Positions 40,195 through 46,722 of a stretch of 64,000 nt of DNA are shown here, one piece after another. The stretch lies in the NCBI RefSeq assembly GCF_002934065.1, contig NZ_CP018049.1:3470501-3534500 (forward strand). The letters run 5' to 3'. A model generated the notes under the pieces. It was not told the DNA's origin, searched no databases, and saw only the letters and a program-made list of their open reading frames with translations. The translations under genes and the position numbers were made by a program. Every line of letters starts with the position of its first letter. Within the stretch, counting starts at the first letter, position 1. The stretch is from Pseudomonas orientalis (GTDB taxonomy: Bacteria; Pseudomonadota; Gammaproteobacteria; Pseudomonadales; Pseudomonadaceae).

Positions 40195-40684
40195 GTAACT
40201 CTCTCAAATTATATTTACAGACTCGATTGGCGGCCTCTCCATGCCATCCCTGTCCACTAAGGTATTCGGCAATGAATGACAAATCTTTAACAATTTCCTT
40301 CTTAAAAATGAAAACACCCCAATCAATAAAAGTTCAATTTATTTTACAGATGGAGGTTATAGGTATTACTCAGCAGTCTGAGCCCAGCAGTGAATCGTAT
40401 GGAATTGAAATTTTGTATAGAAGGAAAAGTTCATTTTTTTCATTTCGACAGACGCATTTTCCAGAGTACAAAAAGAGCGCTGCTCCGCGAAAAGCTCGAG
40501 AGCCATTGCACGCCTTTGCAATTTGATCCATATCACGAAGGCGCGCCAAGCCGGTAGCGGCTTACCGTTTATCATAAATGCCGCTCAGCCTTCCGTGCCT
40601 CGCCCAGCGCTGAGCTAATGCAGCTATTCACCAGTCTGTATCAAGGTGACGCATCGCACTAGCCACTCCAGTGAGAGCCACTTA
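40195..40684. other. Gene-free AT-rich stretch upstream of the chemoreceptor
   Basis: Short frames on both strands (up to 84 codons from 40272) have no ribosome sites and no recognisable product. Probably holds the chemoreceptor promoter, which I cannot pick out with confidence. Confidence 0.4.
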
Positions 40685-40698
40685 TTCAAACATTTGAA
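40685..40698. promoter_or_regulatory. Palindrome upstream of the XRE regulator
   Basis: TTCAAACATTTGAA has 6-bp perfect arms. It lies 65 bases upstream of the -35 box of the regulator gene, where an autoregulatory operator could be. Position is the only support. Confidence 0.3.
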
Positions 40699-40762
40699 AA
40701 TGAATCGCCACTTTCAAGTTATCATTAGGATGCTACTCACATATCCATCTGCTTTTAGTATG

Positions 40763-40791
40763 TTTACGCCGGTTTAATATTGGCCTACAAT
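40763..40791 (+). promoter_or_regulatory. Sigma-70 promoter of the XRE regulator
   Basis: TTTACG (-35) and TACAAT (-10) are separated by exactly 17 bases. The start point would be near 40798, 28 bases before the ATG, with ggagg at 40817 as ribosome site. Confidence 0.6.
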
Positions 40792-40825
40792 TCTGGCTCT
40801 ACGATATAGCCTATTCGGAGGTTTT

Positions 40826-41131
40826 ATGCATGAGATTGGCACACGCTTGAAAGAAGAGCGCGTTCGTCTGAAATACTCACAGAAAGATTTTGCCGCAATC
40901 GGCGGCGTCAAGGCAAATGCACAATACAAGTATGAGCAAGGGCGGAGAAGCCCCAGCGCGTTATACCTTTCTCAGTTGGCTGATATTGGAATTGATGTTC
41001 AGTACGTAGTGACGGGCAGGCACTCGAGGGGGTCCGACCAAAGCGAATTTTTTTCCATATTTTGCCAACTAACGCTCCGTGAACGCCGCATAGTTACTGA
41101 ACTTATGGAATACTTTTTTAATCGCTATTGA
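40826..41131 (+). CDS. XRE-family helix-turn-helix regulator
   Basis: A 101-residue protein of Cro/CI type: RLKEERVRLKYSQKDFAAIG then GVKANAQYKYEQGRRSPSAL form the DNA-binding domain (about residues 7-60), followed by LADIGIDVQYVVTG, a sequence common in Pseudomonas XRE proteins. It may be a phage repressor-like regulator at the left edge of the prophage, but it reads away from the late genes. Its own promoter and ribosome site are clear. Confidence 0.75.
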   Translation: MHEIGTRLKEERVRLKYSQKDFAAIGGVKANAQYKYEQGRRSPSALYLSQLADIGIDVQYVVTGRHSRGSDQSEFFSIFCQLTLRERRIVTELMEYFFNRY

Positions 41132-41289
41132 CCCTCTTTGTTCTCACCTAATGGAGTTCTGAAAACACGAAAAATAGAGTAGAGATAGTACATTTTTTCG
41201 GATCACTGGTTGACTTATCCCAATTGACCGGATTTTACATCCCTAACCAACATGCTCGGTTAATGCGATAAACAGAGTAGGAAATGTAT

Positions 41290-41403
41290 ATGAGTGACAA
41301 TACCACTGGCAAAAAAGAATGGGGAAAGTATGAGCCCCTCTTGCTCAGAAAAAATCTGACCACCACTGTTCTACGAGAAGCATTGGCTAAGCATGCTACG
41401 TGA
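41290..41403 (+). CDS. Small frame 1 of a tight chain
   Basis: A 37-residue frame MSDNTTGKKEWGKYEPLLLR and so on, overlapping the next frame by 11 bases (41393-41403). No known family. It is listed because consecutive overlapping small frames are typical of phage early operons. Confidence 0.35.
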   Translation: MSDNTTGKKEWGKYEPLLLRKNLTTTVLREALAKHAT

Positions 41404-41584
41404 TATTGCGCAAGCCAAAAATATAGAAACACTCTCCATCAAGCTCCATCACTCGGCAGGCTGGCTCACAGGTCTGCTTCAGGCTAAGGTGATTGATTTT
41501 CAGGCTTTTGAGATCTCTCACCGCGAGCGCCTCGCAGCGGAGACCCTGCCGAAATTGAGGTTTACAAGCAAAGCTGGTCGGTAA
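41393..41584 (+). CDS. Small frame 2 of the chain
   Basis: A 63-residue basic protein MLRDIAQAKNIETLSIKLHH with a tail SHRERLAAETLPKLRF. It starts inside frame 1 and its stop codon overlaps the ATG of frame 3 (taatg), so translational coupling is likely if expressed. Confidence 0.4.
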   Translation: MLRDIAQAKNIETLSIKLHHSAGWLTGLLQAKVIDFQAFEISHRERLAAETLPKLRFTSKAGR

Positions 41585-41751
41585 TGAGCTCTGATCCCAG
41601 CAATGTTGCGGTTCTACGAAGCCAAACCCTAGAGACTAGTCTTGCATTGCGCTATGTCACCGCTTATAAGGACGCATTAGAGGTAGATTGCTTCGACGCT
41701 TGGACTATTTTATCTATAATCTGCGGTTTGGATCACCTATTTTTATCATAA
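41584..41751 (+). CDS. Small frame 3 of the chain
   Basis: A 55-residue frame MSSDPSNVAVLRSQTLETSL with hydrophobic C terminus (FDAWTILSIICGLDHLFLS). Coupled to frame 2 by a taatg overlap. Function unknown. Confidence 0.4.
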   Translation: MSSDPSNVAVLRSQTLETSLALRYVTAYKDALEVDCFDAWTILSIICGLDHLFLS

Positions 41752-41791
41752 GGTACAGCTCAATGCAGAATTGGCGAAGTGTTGGTCGTCG

Positions 41792-42046
41792 ATGAAGGAC
41801 GAAATAGCTAATAGAAAACACCTCAGGCGCGACTCGATTAGCATCGAACTTGACAGTTGGCATCGAAGGTGGATGCTGATGGAGCAAACGTTGTATTGCC
41901 TTTCCTGCCATGAAGGCCAAGATGCTATCCACGCAGCGCACGCTTTTGTGCACGCATCAGGATGTCCTTTGAAAATGCCTATTTTTCAATACCCCTGGCA
42001 TGAGCTACGAGCGGCGTTGAGACATTTGCCCGAGGTTGTTCTATGA
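41792..42046 (+). CDS. Small protein with C-x2-C motif, chain frame 4
   Basis: An 84-residue frame, MKDEIANRKHLRRDSISIEL then WMLMEQTLYCLSCHEGQDAI and CPLKMPIFQYPWHELRAAL. The YCLSC pair and later His/Cys residues suggest a small zinc-binding protein, like several in prophage early regions. The start is uncertain: ATG 41792 has no ribosome site, TTG 41771 is in frame, and ATG 41763 has aagg upstream but lies in another frame, so an indel is possible. Confidence 0.5.
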   Translation: MKDEIANRKHLRRDSISIELDSWHRRWMLMEQTLYCLSCHEGQDAIHAAHAFVHASGCPLKMPIFQYPWHELRAALRHLPEVVL

Positions 42047-42129
42047 CTGCTGGTGGAGGTTTTGGTATCTCGACCTGCCCGCCTAACGGCGCGGTACCCT
42101 TCGTTCCAAGCAACGCGAACAAATGCTGA
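42043..42129 (+). CDS. Small frame 5 of the chain
   Basis: A 28-residue frame (MTAGGGFGISTCPPNGAVPF and eight more) starting in the atga overlap with frame 4. Only the overlap supports it. Confidence 0.3.
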   Translation: MTAGGGFGISTCPPNGAVPFVPSNANKC

Positions 42130-42132
42130 ATC

Positions 42133-42222
42133 ATGAGCCGTAGGCTATACAGCACGCCAATACTTCGCTTCCGAGTGGAAGGGCATGTATGGACCAAGCC
42201 TATTGACCTCAGTGCTCTATGA
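42133..42222 (+). CDS. Small frame 6 of the chain
   Basis: A 29-residue basic frame (MSRRLYSTPILRFRVEGHVW and nine more), starting three bases after frame 5. The stretch 42223-42466 that follows, up to the end of the convergent methylase gene, shows no gene. Confidence 0.3.
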   Translation: MSRRLYSTPILRFRVEGHVWTKPIDLSAL

Positions 42223-42466
42223 TTTTATGACGAACACAATGGCTGTGACCCAGCCGAGACTAAGTAGAAATGAAAGACCTGCAATGCGCTTGTCCATCTG
42301 CTACCAATGAGAAATTGAAAGATCACAATACGCTCTAAAGGGTTCATCTTAGTTCAATGAACCCATTACGCCACCACTCTTAATAAGCGCGAGTAAGCAT
42401 CAGGCGAGATGGACATGCGCCGCCTCACTCGAATAGCGAATTGCGATGCGCAATCTACCTCTCAAA

Positions 42467-43261
42467 TCAGAACAGGCCTCCCAATGCTGCAGGCTCCCAG
42501 TTCATGATTATCAACTCTCCGGTGGCTTCGGTCTTGCCCTGCCGCGCATTCGCGGTGCTGTAACGAATGTCCACCATCTCAAAGTGAAACCCCTCAAACA
42601 CTCGCCGAATATCAGGGTGATCGTTGATGCTGACCATCACCTTACCTTTGCAGAGCCGCATAAAGTCGGCCATGCGCTCGTAGTTTTCAAAAGGAAAATC
42701 CACGCCATAGCCTGCCGTCTGCCAGTAAGGCGGATCCATGTAGTGAAAGGTGTGCGCACGGTCGTAGCGCTCAGCGCAGTCCGACCAAGGAAGGTTCTCA
42801 ACGTATGTGCCGGACAACCGCTGCCACGCTGCAGACAGGTTTTCCTCGATCCGCAGCAGGTTAATGGCCGGGCCGGTCGTAGCAGTGCCGAACGTCTGCC
42901 CCGTCACCTTGCCGGCAAAAGCATGGTGCTGCAGGTAAAAGAATCGGGCGGCGCGCTGGATGTCGGTGAGGGTTTCCGGACGGGTCATCTTTTGCCACTC
43001 GAACACCTGGCGGGAACTGAGCGCCCATTTGAACTGGCGGACAAATTCTTCCAGGTGGTTCTGCACGACGCGGTACAGCGTGACCAAGTCGCCGTTGATG
43101 TCGTTAAGCACTTCAACAGGCGCTGCCTGGGGACGCATGAAGTAGAGCGCGGCGCCGCCGGCAAAGACTTCAACGTAGCATTCGTGTGGCGGGAAGAGCG
43201 GGATAAGGCGGTCGGCCAGGCGGCGTTTGCCGCCCATCCAAGGGATGATGGGTGTAGACAT
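42467..43261 (-). CDS. DNA adenine methyltransferase (D12 class, phage Dam)
   Basis: A 264-residue N6-adenine methylase. The SAM motif is PIIPWMGGKRRLADRLIPLF with FVEVF-type VEVFAGGAAL, and the catalytic motif is HYMDPPYWQ. Prophage Dam enzymes protect or modify phage DNA. It is the leftmost gene of the minus-strand block, 149 bases beyond the spanin genes, and a LexA-box-like sequence lies 19-34 bases before its start, so it may be induced separately from the late operon. Confidence 0.88.
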   Translation of the reverse strand: MSTPIIPWMGGKRRLADRLIPLFPPHECYVEVFAGGAALYFMRPQAAPVEVLNDINGDLVTLYRVVQNHLEEFVRQFKWALSSRQVFEWQKMTRPETLTDIQRAARFFYLQHHAFAGKVTGQTFGTATTGPAINLLRIEENLSAAWQRLSGTYVENLPWSDCAERYDRAHTFHYMDPPYWQTAGYGVDFPFENYERMADFMRLCKGKVMVSINDHPDIRRVFEGFHFEMVDIRYSTANARQGKTEATGELIIMNWEPAALGGLF

Positions 43262-43279
43262 AAAAAAGCAAGACCTTTG

Positions 43280-43295
43280 CTGTATGGATAAACAG
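43280..43295. promoter_or_regulatory. LexA (SOS) box candidate before the methylase
   Basis: CTGTATGGATAAACAG fits the CTG-N10-CAG rule and is close to the gammaproteobacterial LexA consensus CTGTATATATATACAG. It lies 18 bases upstream of the methylase ATG. SOS control of a prophage gene is common. Confidence 0.55.
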
Positions 43296-43410
43296 TGCTA
43301 GGCTCGCTCCGCTTTGTGCACGAAGCAGGAGCCTTGGCTGGACTTGCAGGGATGATCTGCGGGGAAGGTGGCCGGGTTGGATGTTGACGCATCCTGCCCG
43401 GCCGCTCCTT

Positions 43411-43953
43411 TTACTTCGGTGTAGAAACTTCTTTTGCGTAAGCCTGACAGGCCCGCAGGGCGATCAATCCTCGGTCGCCGGCATCGGTGATTCCGATAAT
43501 TCGTTGAGCATGCGCTGGGTCAAGTTGGGCTCTTGTGGTGCCATGAACCACGCGGCCGGTGGCGGTGGTGGTTGGCACTGAACAGCTGCCGGTGGTTTCG
43601 GTGGCGGCGAGTACGACTGACAGCCGCAGATCAGCAGTAGCCAGGCGATCACGCAGACGAACCTGCTTGATTTGCTCATCGGTCAATTCCTTGTAGTGGG
43701 TTTCGTCTTTGTCCTGCAGGCGGAGCTCCAGGGCATGGCGCTTGTCCTGCTCGGTACGCTGCAAAGCAGCAGACGCTTGGGATATTTCGTTGAGGGTGTC
43801 CGCCTGCAGCCGGGCTTGCCGCTCCAGCACGCTGCCATAACGCCAGTCCTGAGCAGTCCAGGCCAATGCTGCGGATCCTGCGACCACCACCAACAACAGC
43901 AAGCCGATAGCGGCGATACGGAACTGCGCGGGGATCAGATCGAAGAGACGCAT
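43411..43953 (-). CDS. Inner-membrane spanin (Rz)
   Basis: A 180-residue protein with an N-terminal membrane anchor (IAAIGLLLLVVVAGSAALAW) and a periplasmic coiled coil (LQADTLNEISQASAALQRTE onward), the layout of Rz/LysB. It ends lysis by fusing inner and outer membranes together with Rz1. It starts 19 bases inside the lysozyme gene and completely contains the Rz1 gene in another frame. Confidence 0.88.
   Translation of the reverse strand: MRLFDLIPAQFRIAAIGLLLLVVVAGSAALAWTAQDWRYGSVLERQARLQADTLNEISQASAALQRTEQDKRHALELRLQDKDETHYKELTDEQIKQVRLRDRLATADLRLSVVLAATETTGSCSVPTTTATGRVVHGTTRAQLDPAHAQRIIGITDAGDRGLIALRACQAYAKEVSTPK
43464..43679 (-). CDS. Outer-membrane spanin lipoprotein (Rz1), nested in Rz
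   Basis: A 71-residue lipoprotein: signal CVIAWLLLICGC, then a proline-rich mature part (SYSPPPKPPAAVQCQPPPPP). It is embedded entirely in the Rz gene in another frame, exactly like lambda Rz1. The Pro-rich body and lipobox make the call firm despite the size. Confidence 0.85.
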   Translation of the reverse strand: MSKSSRFVCVIAWLLLICGCQSYSPPPKPPAAVQCQPPPPPAAWFMAPQEPNLTQRMLNELSESPMPATED

Positions 43954-44498
43954 AACACGGCCCTCGCCCTAGCCCACAACTGCAGCCGATCCTCCAGACC
44001 ATTAAGGCCGCCGTTGATCCGGCGAGTGATGGTGTTGAACTGGTCCTGATCCGCGAGCGCATTCAGCCCGTTTACAGACCAGAACCACGCCGCCGACTCT
44101 GCCGCCCATTGCGGCTGCTCGAGCAGCTCGGGGGTGCGCAACAATCGCTCATCGCCGAACAGTGCCAGGCTGCAGCGCAGGTAGTTATCGTGCCCGGTCA
44201 CCTGGATCAACCCTCGGCCACGATAGCGCTGACCATCACCATCTGCAGCTGGCGTATTACCAAGCTTGGCAGCCAGAGTGCCGGTATCGTATTTACTCAG
44301 GTATTGATCCCCGCCCAGCTCGCGGACGTACTGCAGTTGACCAGACTCGTGACCAAGCTGCGCCAGGAAAGCGGCCTGGCGTTTCGGTGTATTGATCTGC
44401 CGATGCGCCATTGCGGCGTTCAGGGCAGATACAAAAACGCCCGCTTGGCGGCGGGCGTTTGGCATGATGTGTTGCAGCTGTTGCTCAGTGATGGGCAT
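43935..44498 (-). CDS. Endolysin, glycoside hydrolase family 19
   Basis: A 187-residue GH19 lysozyme/chitinase-like enzyme. Motifs: QAAFLAQLGHESGQLQYVRE (catalytic Glu in HESG), YRGRGLIQVTGHDNY and NALADQDQFNTITRRINGG. It has no signal peptide, so it needs a holin to reach the wall; none is found nearby. cggag lies six bases before ATG 44498. Codons 14-22 fold as a perfect terminator-like hairpin. Confidence 0.92.
   Translation of the reverse strand: MPITEQQLQHIMPNARRQAGVFVSALNAAMAHRQINTPKRQAAFLAQLGHESGQLQYVRELGGDQYLSKYDTGTLAAKLGNTPAADGDGQRYRGRGLIQVTGHDNYLRCSLALFGDERLLRTPELLEQPQWAAESAAWFWSVNGLNALADQDQFNTITRRINGGLNGLEDRLQLWARARAVLCVSSI
44433..44460 (-). terminator. Terminator-like hairpin inside the lysozyme gene
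   Basis: On the minus strand AAACGCCCGC and GCGGGCGTTT pair perfectly over 10 bp around a six-base loop and are followed by TTG, giving five Ts in a row. It lies about 40 bases into the coding sequence (residues N-A-R-R-Q-A-G-V-F). Confidence 0.55.
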
Positions 44499-44512
44499 AA
44501 AAACTCCGGACA

Positions 44513-44535
44513 AAAAAATACCGCACTCAGGCGGC
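44513..44535 (-). terminator. Weak terminator between gpD and the lysozyme
   Basis: A 4-bp GC stem (ccgc/gcgg) with a six-base loop is followed by TATTTTTTTG on the minus strand, just after the late-control gene and just before the lysozyme ribosome site. Confidence 0.4.
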
Positions 44536-44546
44536 GATGGATTGCA

Positions 44547-45593
44547 TTACAGCTTCTCGACGCTCACGACCTTGAGCGGCTTCGTTTCCTTCTTTTTCTT
44601 ACCCTTGGATTTGCCTTTCTTGCCGGCATTGCACTCGACCGTGGTCGACCAGCCAGATTGGGTAAACACCTGCTCCACCGAATCCGCCAGGTATTCGCCA
44701 TCCAGCCCGACCTTGAAGCCCTGGGCGTTGATCAGTCGCTCGGCAAAAATGTCAGTCCTGCCAGGCATCTCGAAACGCACGTCGGCGGTCGATCGATTGA
44801 ATGCCGCCAACCTTGCCTTGGCTGCTGATTCAGCAGCAGTCTTGTTCGGATAGATATGCCGATCCGTGTGCACCGCCGGCAAGCCGTCTGGGGCGTCATC
44901 GTTGTCGATGGTGACCACCGCCAACTTGCCGTCATTTTTGTTCTGATGCTTAGTCGCCACGGCTTTGTGCGAATTGCGATCCCCCAAGCTGAACTGCCAG
45001 CGACTGAGATCGCTGCGGGTTAACGTGATCGCCCCGACCGTTTTGCCGCTGGCTGTCTGCCCTCCCTGGCGCGGCATCACCAACAACTTGCCATCTGCGA
45101 CCTTGGCCGTGCAATCGTATTGCTTAGCCAGGCGCGTGATGAAATTAAAGTCGGACTCGTTGAGCTGATCCACCCGAGCGACCTTCGTCGCCACCGGACA
45201 GCCTGCCTGCCAGCCATTTCGAGCCGCGATGTCGGCCACGATCTTCGACAACGGCGCATTCTCCCAGCTTCCGCTGCGGATAGTCTTACCACTGCCGCGC
45301 ATATCGCTGGCTTTACCCTTGATCACAATCGTGTCCGGCGGGCCGGAAACTTCTACCGTGTCGACCGCGTAAAGGCCTAGGCGCATCAATGACGTTTCGG
45401 CATAGCCCAGATAAATCTCGATTGAGCTACCGCGCCGGGGCAACTGCACCTGGCCGTCCCGGTCATCGATACGCAATTCAAACTCGTCGGACTCCATACC
45501 CGGCTTGTCAGAAGTCCTAAGCAACAACAGTCGGTCATTGATCTTGGACGTAATATCGGCACCGTCGGCAACGATACGGAAAGTTGGGGTCAT
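44547..45593 (-). CDS. P2 gpD-like tail protein (late control D, T4 gp27-like hub)
   Basis: A 348-residue baseplate hub protein (DPF). Typical elements are FRIVADGADITSKINDRLLL at the start, DEFELRIDDRDGQVQLPRRG, and the gpD signature LNESDFNFITRLAKQYDCTA. It forms the hub that holds the spike. The C-terminal tail is Lys-rich (KKGKSKGKKKKETKPL), which is unusual and may bind nucleic acid or serve as a flexible end. ATG 45593 is used; a frame open to 45620 crosses the upstream terminator. Confidence 0.9.
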   Translation of the reverse strand: MTPTFRIVADGADITSKINDRLLLLRTSDKPGMESDEFELRIDDRDGQVQLPRRGSSIEIYLGYAETSLMRLGLYAVDTVEVSGPPDTIVIKGKASDMRGSGKTIRSGSWENAPLSKIVADIAARNGWQAGCPVATKVARVDQLNESDFNFITRLAKQYDCTAKVADGKLLVMPRQGGQTASGKTVGAITLTRSDLSRWQFSLGDRNSHKAVATKHQNKNDGKLAVVTIDNDDAPDGLPAVHTDRHIYPNKTAAESAAKARLAAFNRSTADVRFEMPGRTDIFAERLINAQGFKVGLDGEYLADSVEQVFTQSGWSTTVECNAGKKGKSKGKKKKETKPLKVVSVEKL

Positions 45594-45605
45594 TGGTTTT
45601 TCCCA

Positions 45606-45630
45606 AAGAAAAACCCGCACAAGGCGGGCT
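45606..45630 (-). terminator. Terminator between gpX and gpD
   Basis: Minus strand: cccgc/gcggg type stem (45614-45618 with 45624-45628), five-base loop, then TTTTTCTTT. It lies between the tail X gene and the gpD gene. Confidence 0.6.
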
Positions 45631-45686
45631 GAATAAAAGGTTTCCTTACGCTTAACGCAGCGAGCTGCAGGCGGTGCCGTTCGGAG

Positions 45687-45893
45687 TCAGTCCCACAAGC
45701 TAATCCCTTCCTCGGCCGGGGCTGGCAGATCCGGTAGTACGATCACCACACCAGCGCGGAAAGGCTGGGGTTCGTCTGCCAACCCCTGATTGGCGTCCAG
45801 AACCGCCTCAACACTGCCGTTCAAGTGCCCGTAAAAGTTATTGCATATGACATCGAGCATGTCCCCGTCAGACGTTCTGCATGTCGTCGCCAT
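45687..45893 (-). CDS. P2 gpX-like tail protein
   Basis: A 68-residue protein, MATTCRTSDGDMLDVICNNF then VEAVLDANQGLADEPQPFRA and VVIVLPDLP, the compact LysM-like fold of tail protein X. It overlaps the end of the gpU-like gene by 26 bases. It is needed in P2 tail assembly. Confidence 0.88.
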   Translation of the reverse strand: MATTCRTSDGDMLDVICNNFYGHLNGSVEAVLDANQGLADEPQPFRAGVVIVLPDLPAPAEEGISLWD

Positions 45894-46713
45894 AGCGCGT
45901 GAACTCCAGAGTGAATACTTGTTTACGCGGAATGCCGCCGTGCATCAGCGCGCCCTGCTCCTCGTTGATCGACTTAAGACACCAGGTGCCAATGACCTCG
46001 CCATAACCCGTGGTCAGAGTGAGCGGCTGCAGGCGCCCACCGATGGTGCGTAAAGTGTCGAGCTGCTTGAGGCCGCCCTTGAAGCCCGGATAAATCGTAC
46101 CTTTGAGTGTGAGCTTTTCATCGCCCATGCCCACGGCCTGCTGCGCCGGGCGCCGCGATAGCCGCTCCTGTGAAGCCCACCGGAATTCAGTCGAGCGAGT
46201 CAATTCATCGAAAGCCGCCGTATCCAAGTTGAAATAATAAGGCTGAATCTTAGGATCCCTGGGCTGGATGATCAGCAGGTGCGGGAACGGCTTCACCGCT
46301 TCCGGCGCCGGTGTGGCATCCATGGAAAATGCACTGGTGGGAACGATGTTTGCCAACGAGGGGTTAACCTTGCCGGCGATCTTGTTGATCGCTGTTGCAG
46401 CCTTACCCGCCTGCTCCTTGAGCGTGCCCATCCGATCCTGCACCTCGGTGGCGGCGCGTGTCGCACGTCCGTACACAGCCAGCACCTGGCCGGCCTTGGC
46501 CTGTGCTGCATCCACGCCGCGCATCACCCGCTGTAGCTTGGCACCGACAGCAGGCCCCACGAACGGAATATTTTCCAGCTCGGACGCGGCCCCCGTGAGT
46601 TCCCTTATCGCGCCGTTAACAGGTCCAAGCATGCCGTCAGCGCTACGTCTGCCAGCCTCCCCGGCCTCAACCAGGTACTTGAGGCCCGACTGCATCTGTT
46701 CCATATAAGCCAT
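45868..46713 (-). CDS. P2 gpU-like tail protein with N-terminal extension
   Basis: A 281-residue protein. The C-terminal half (FPHLLIIQPRDPKIQPYYFN; RPAQQAVGMGDEKLTLKGTI; SINEEQGALMHGGIPRKQVF) is gpU, which caps or completes the tail tube. The first 120 residues are an extra, helix-rich and Ala-rich region absent from P2 gpU (about 160 residues). The gene starts 10 bases after the tape measure stop. Confidence 0.82.
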   Translation of the reverse strand: MAYMEQMQSGLKYLVEAGEAGRRSADGMLGPVNGAIRELTGAASELENIPFVGPAVGAKLQRVMRGVDAAQAKAGQVLAVYGRATRAATEVQDRMGTLKEQAGKAATAINKIAGKVNPSLANIVPTSAFSMDATPAPEAVKPFPHLLIIQPRDPKIQPYYFNLDTAAFDELTRSTEFRWASQERLSRRPAQQAVGMGDEKLTLKGTIYPGFKGGLKQLDTLRTIGGRLQPLTLTTGYGEVIGTWCLKSINEEQGALMHGGIPRKQVFTLEFTRYGDDMQNV

Positions 46714-46722
46714 AGGCCCTCC

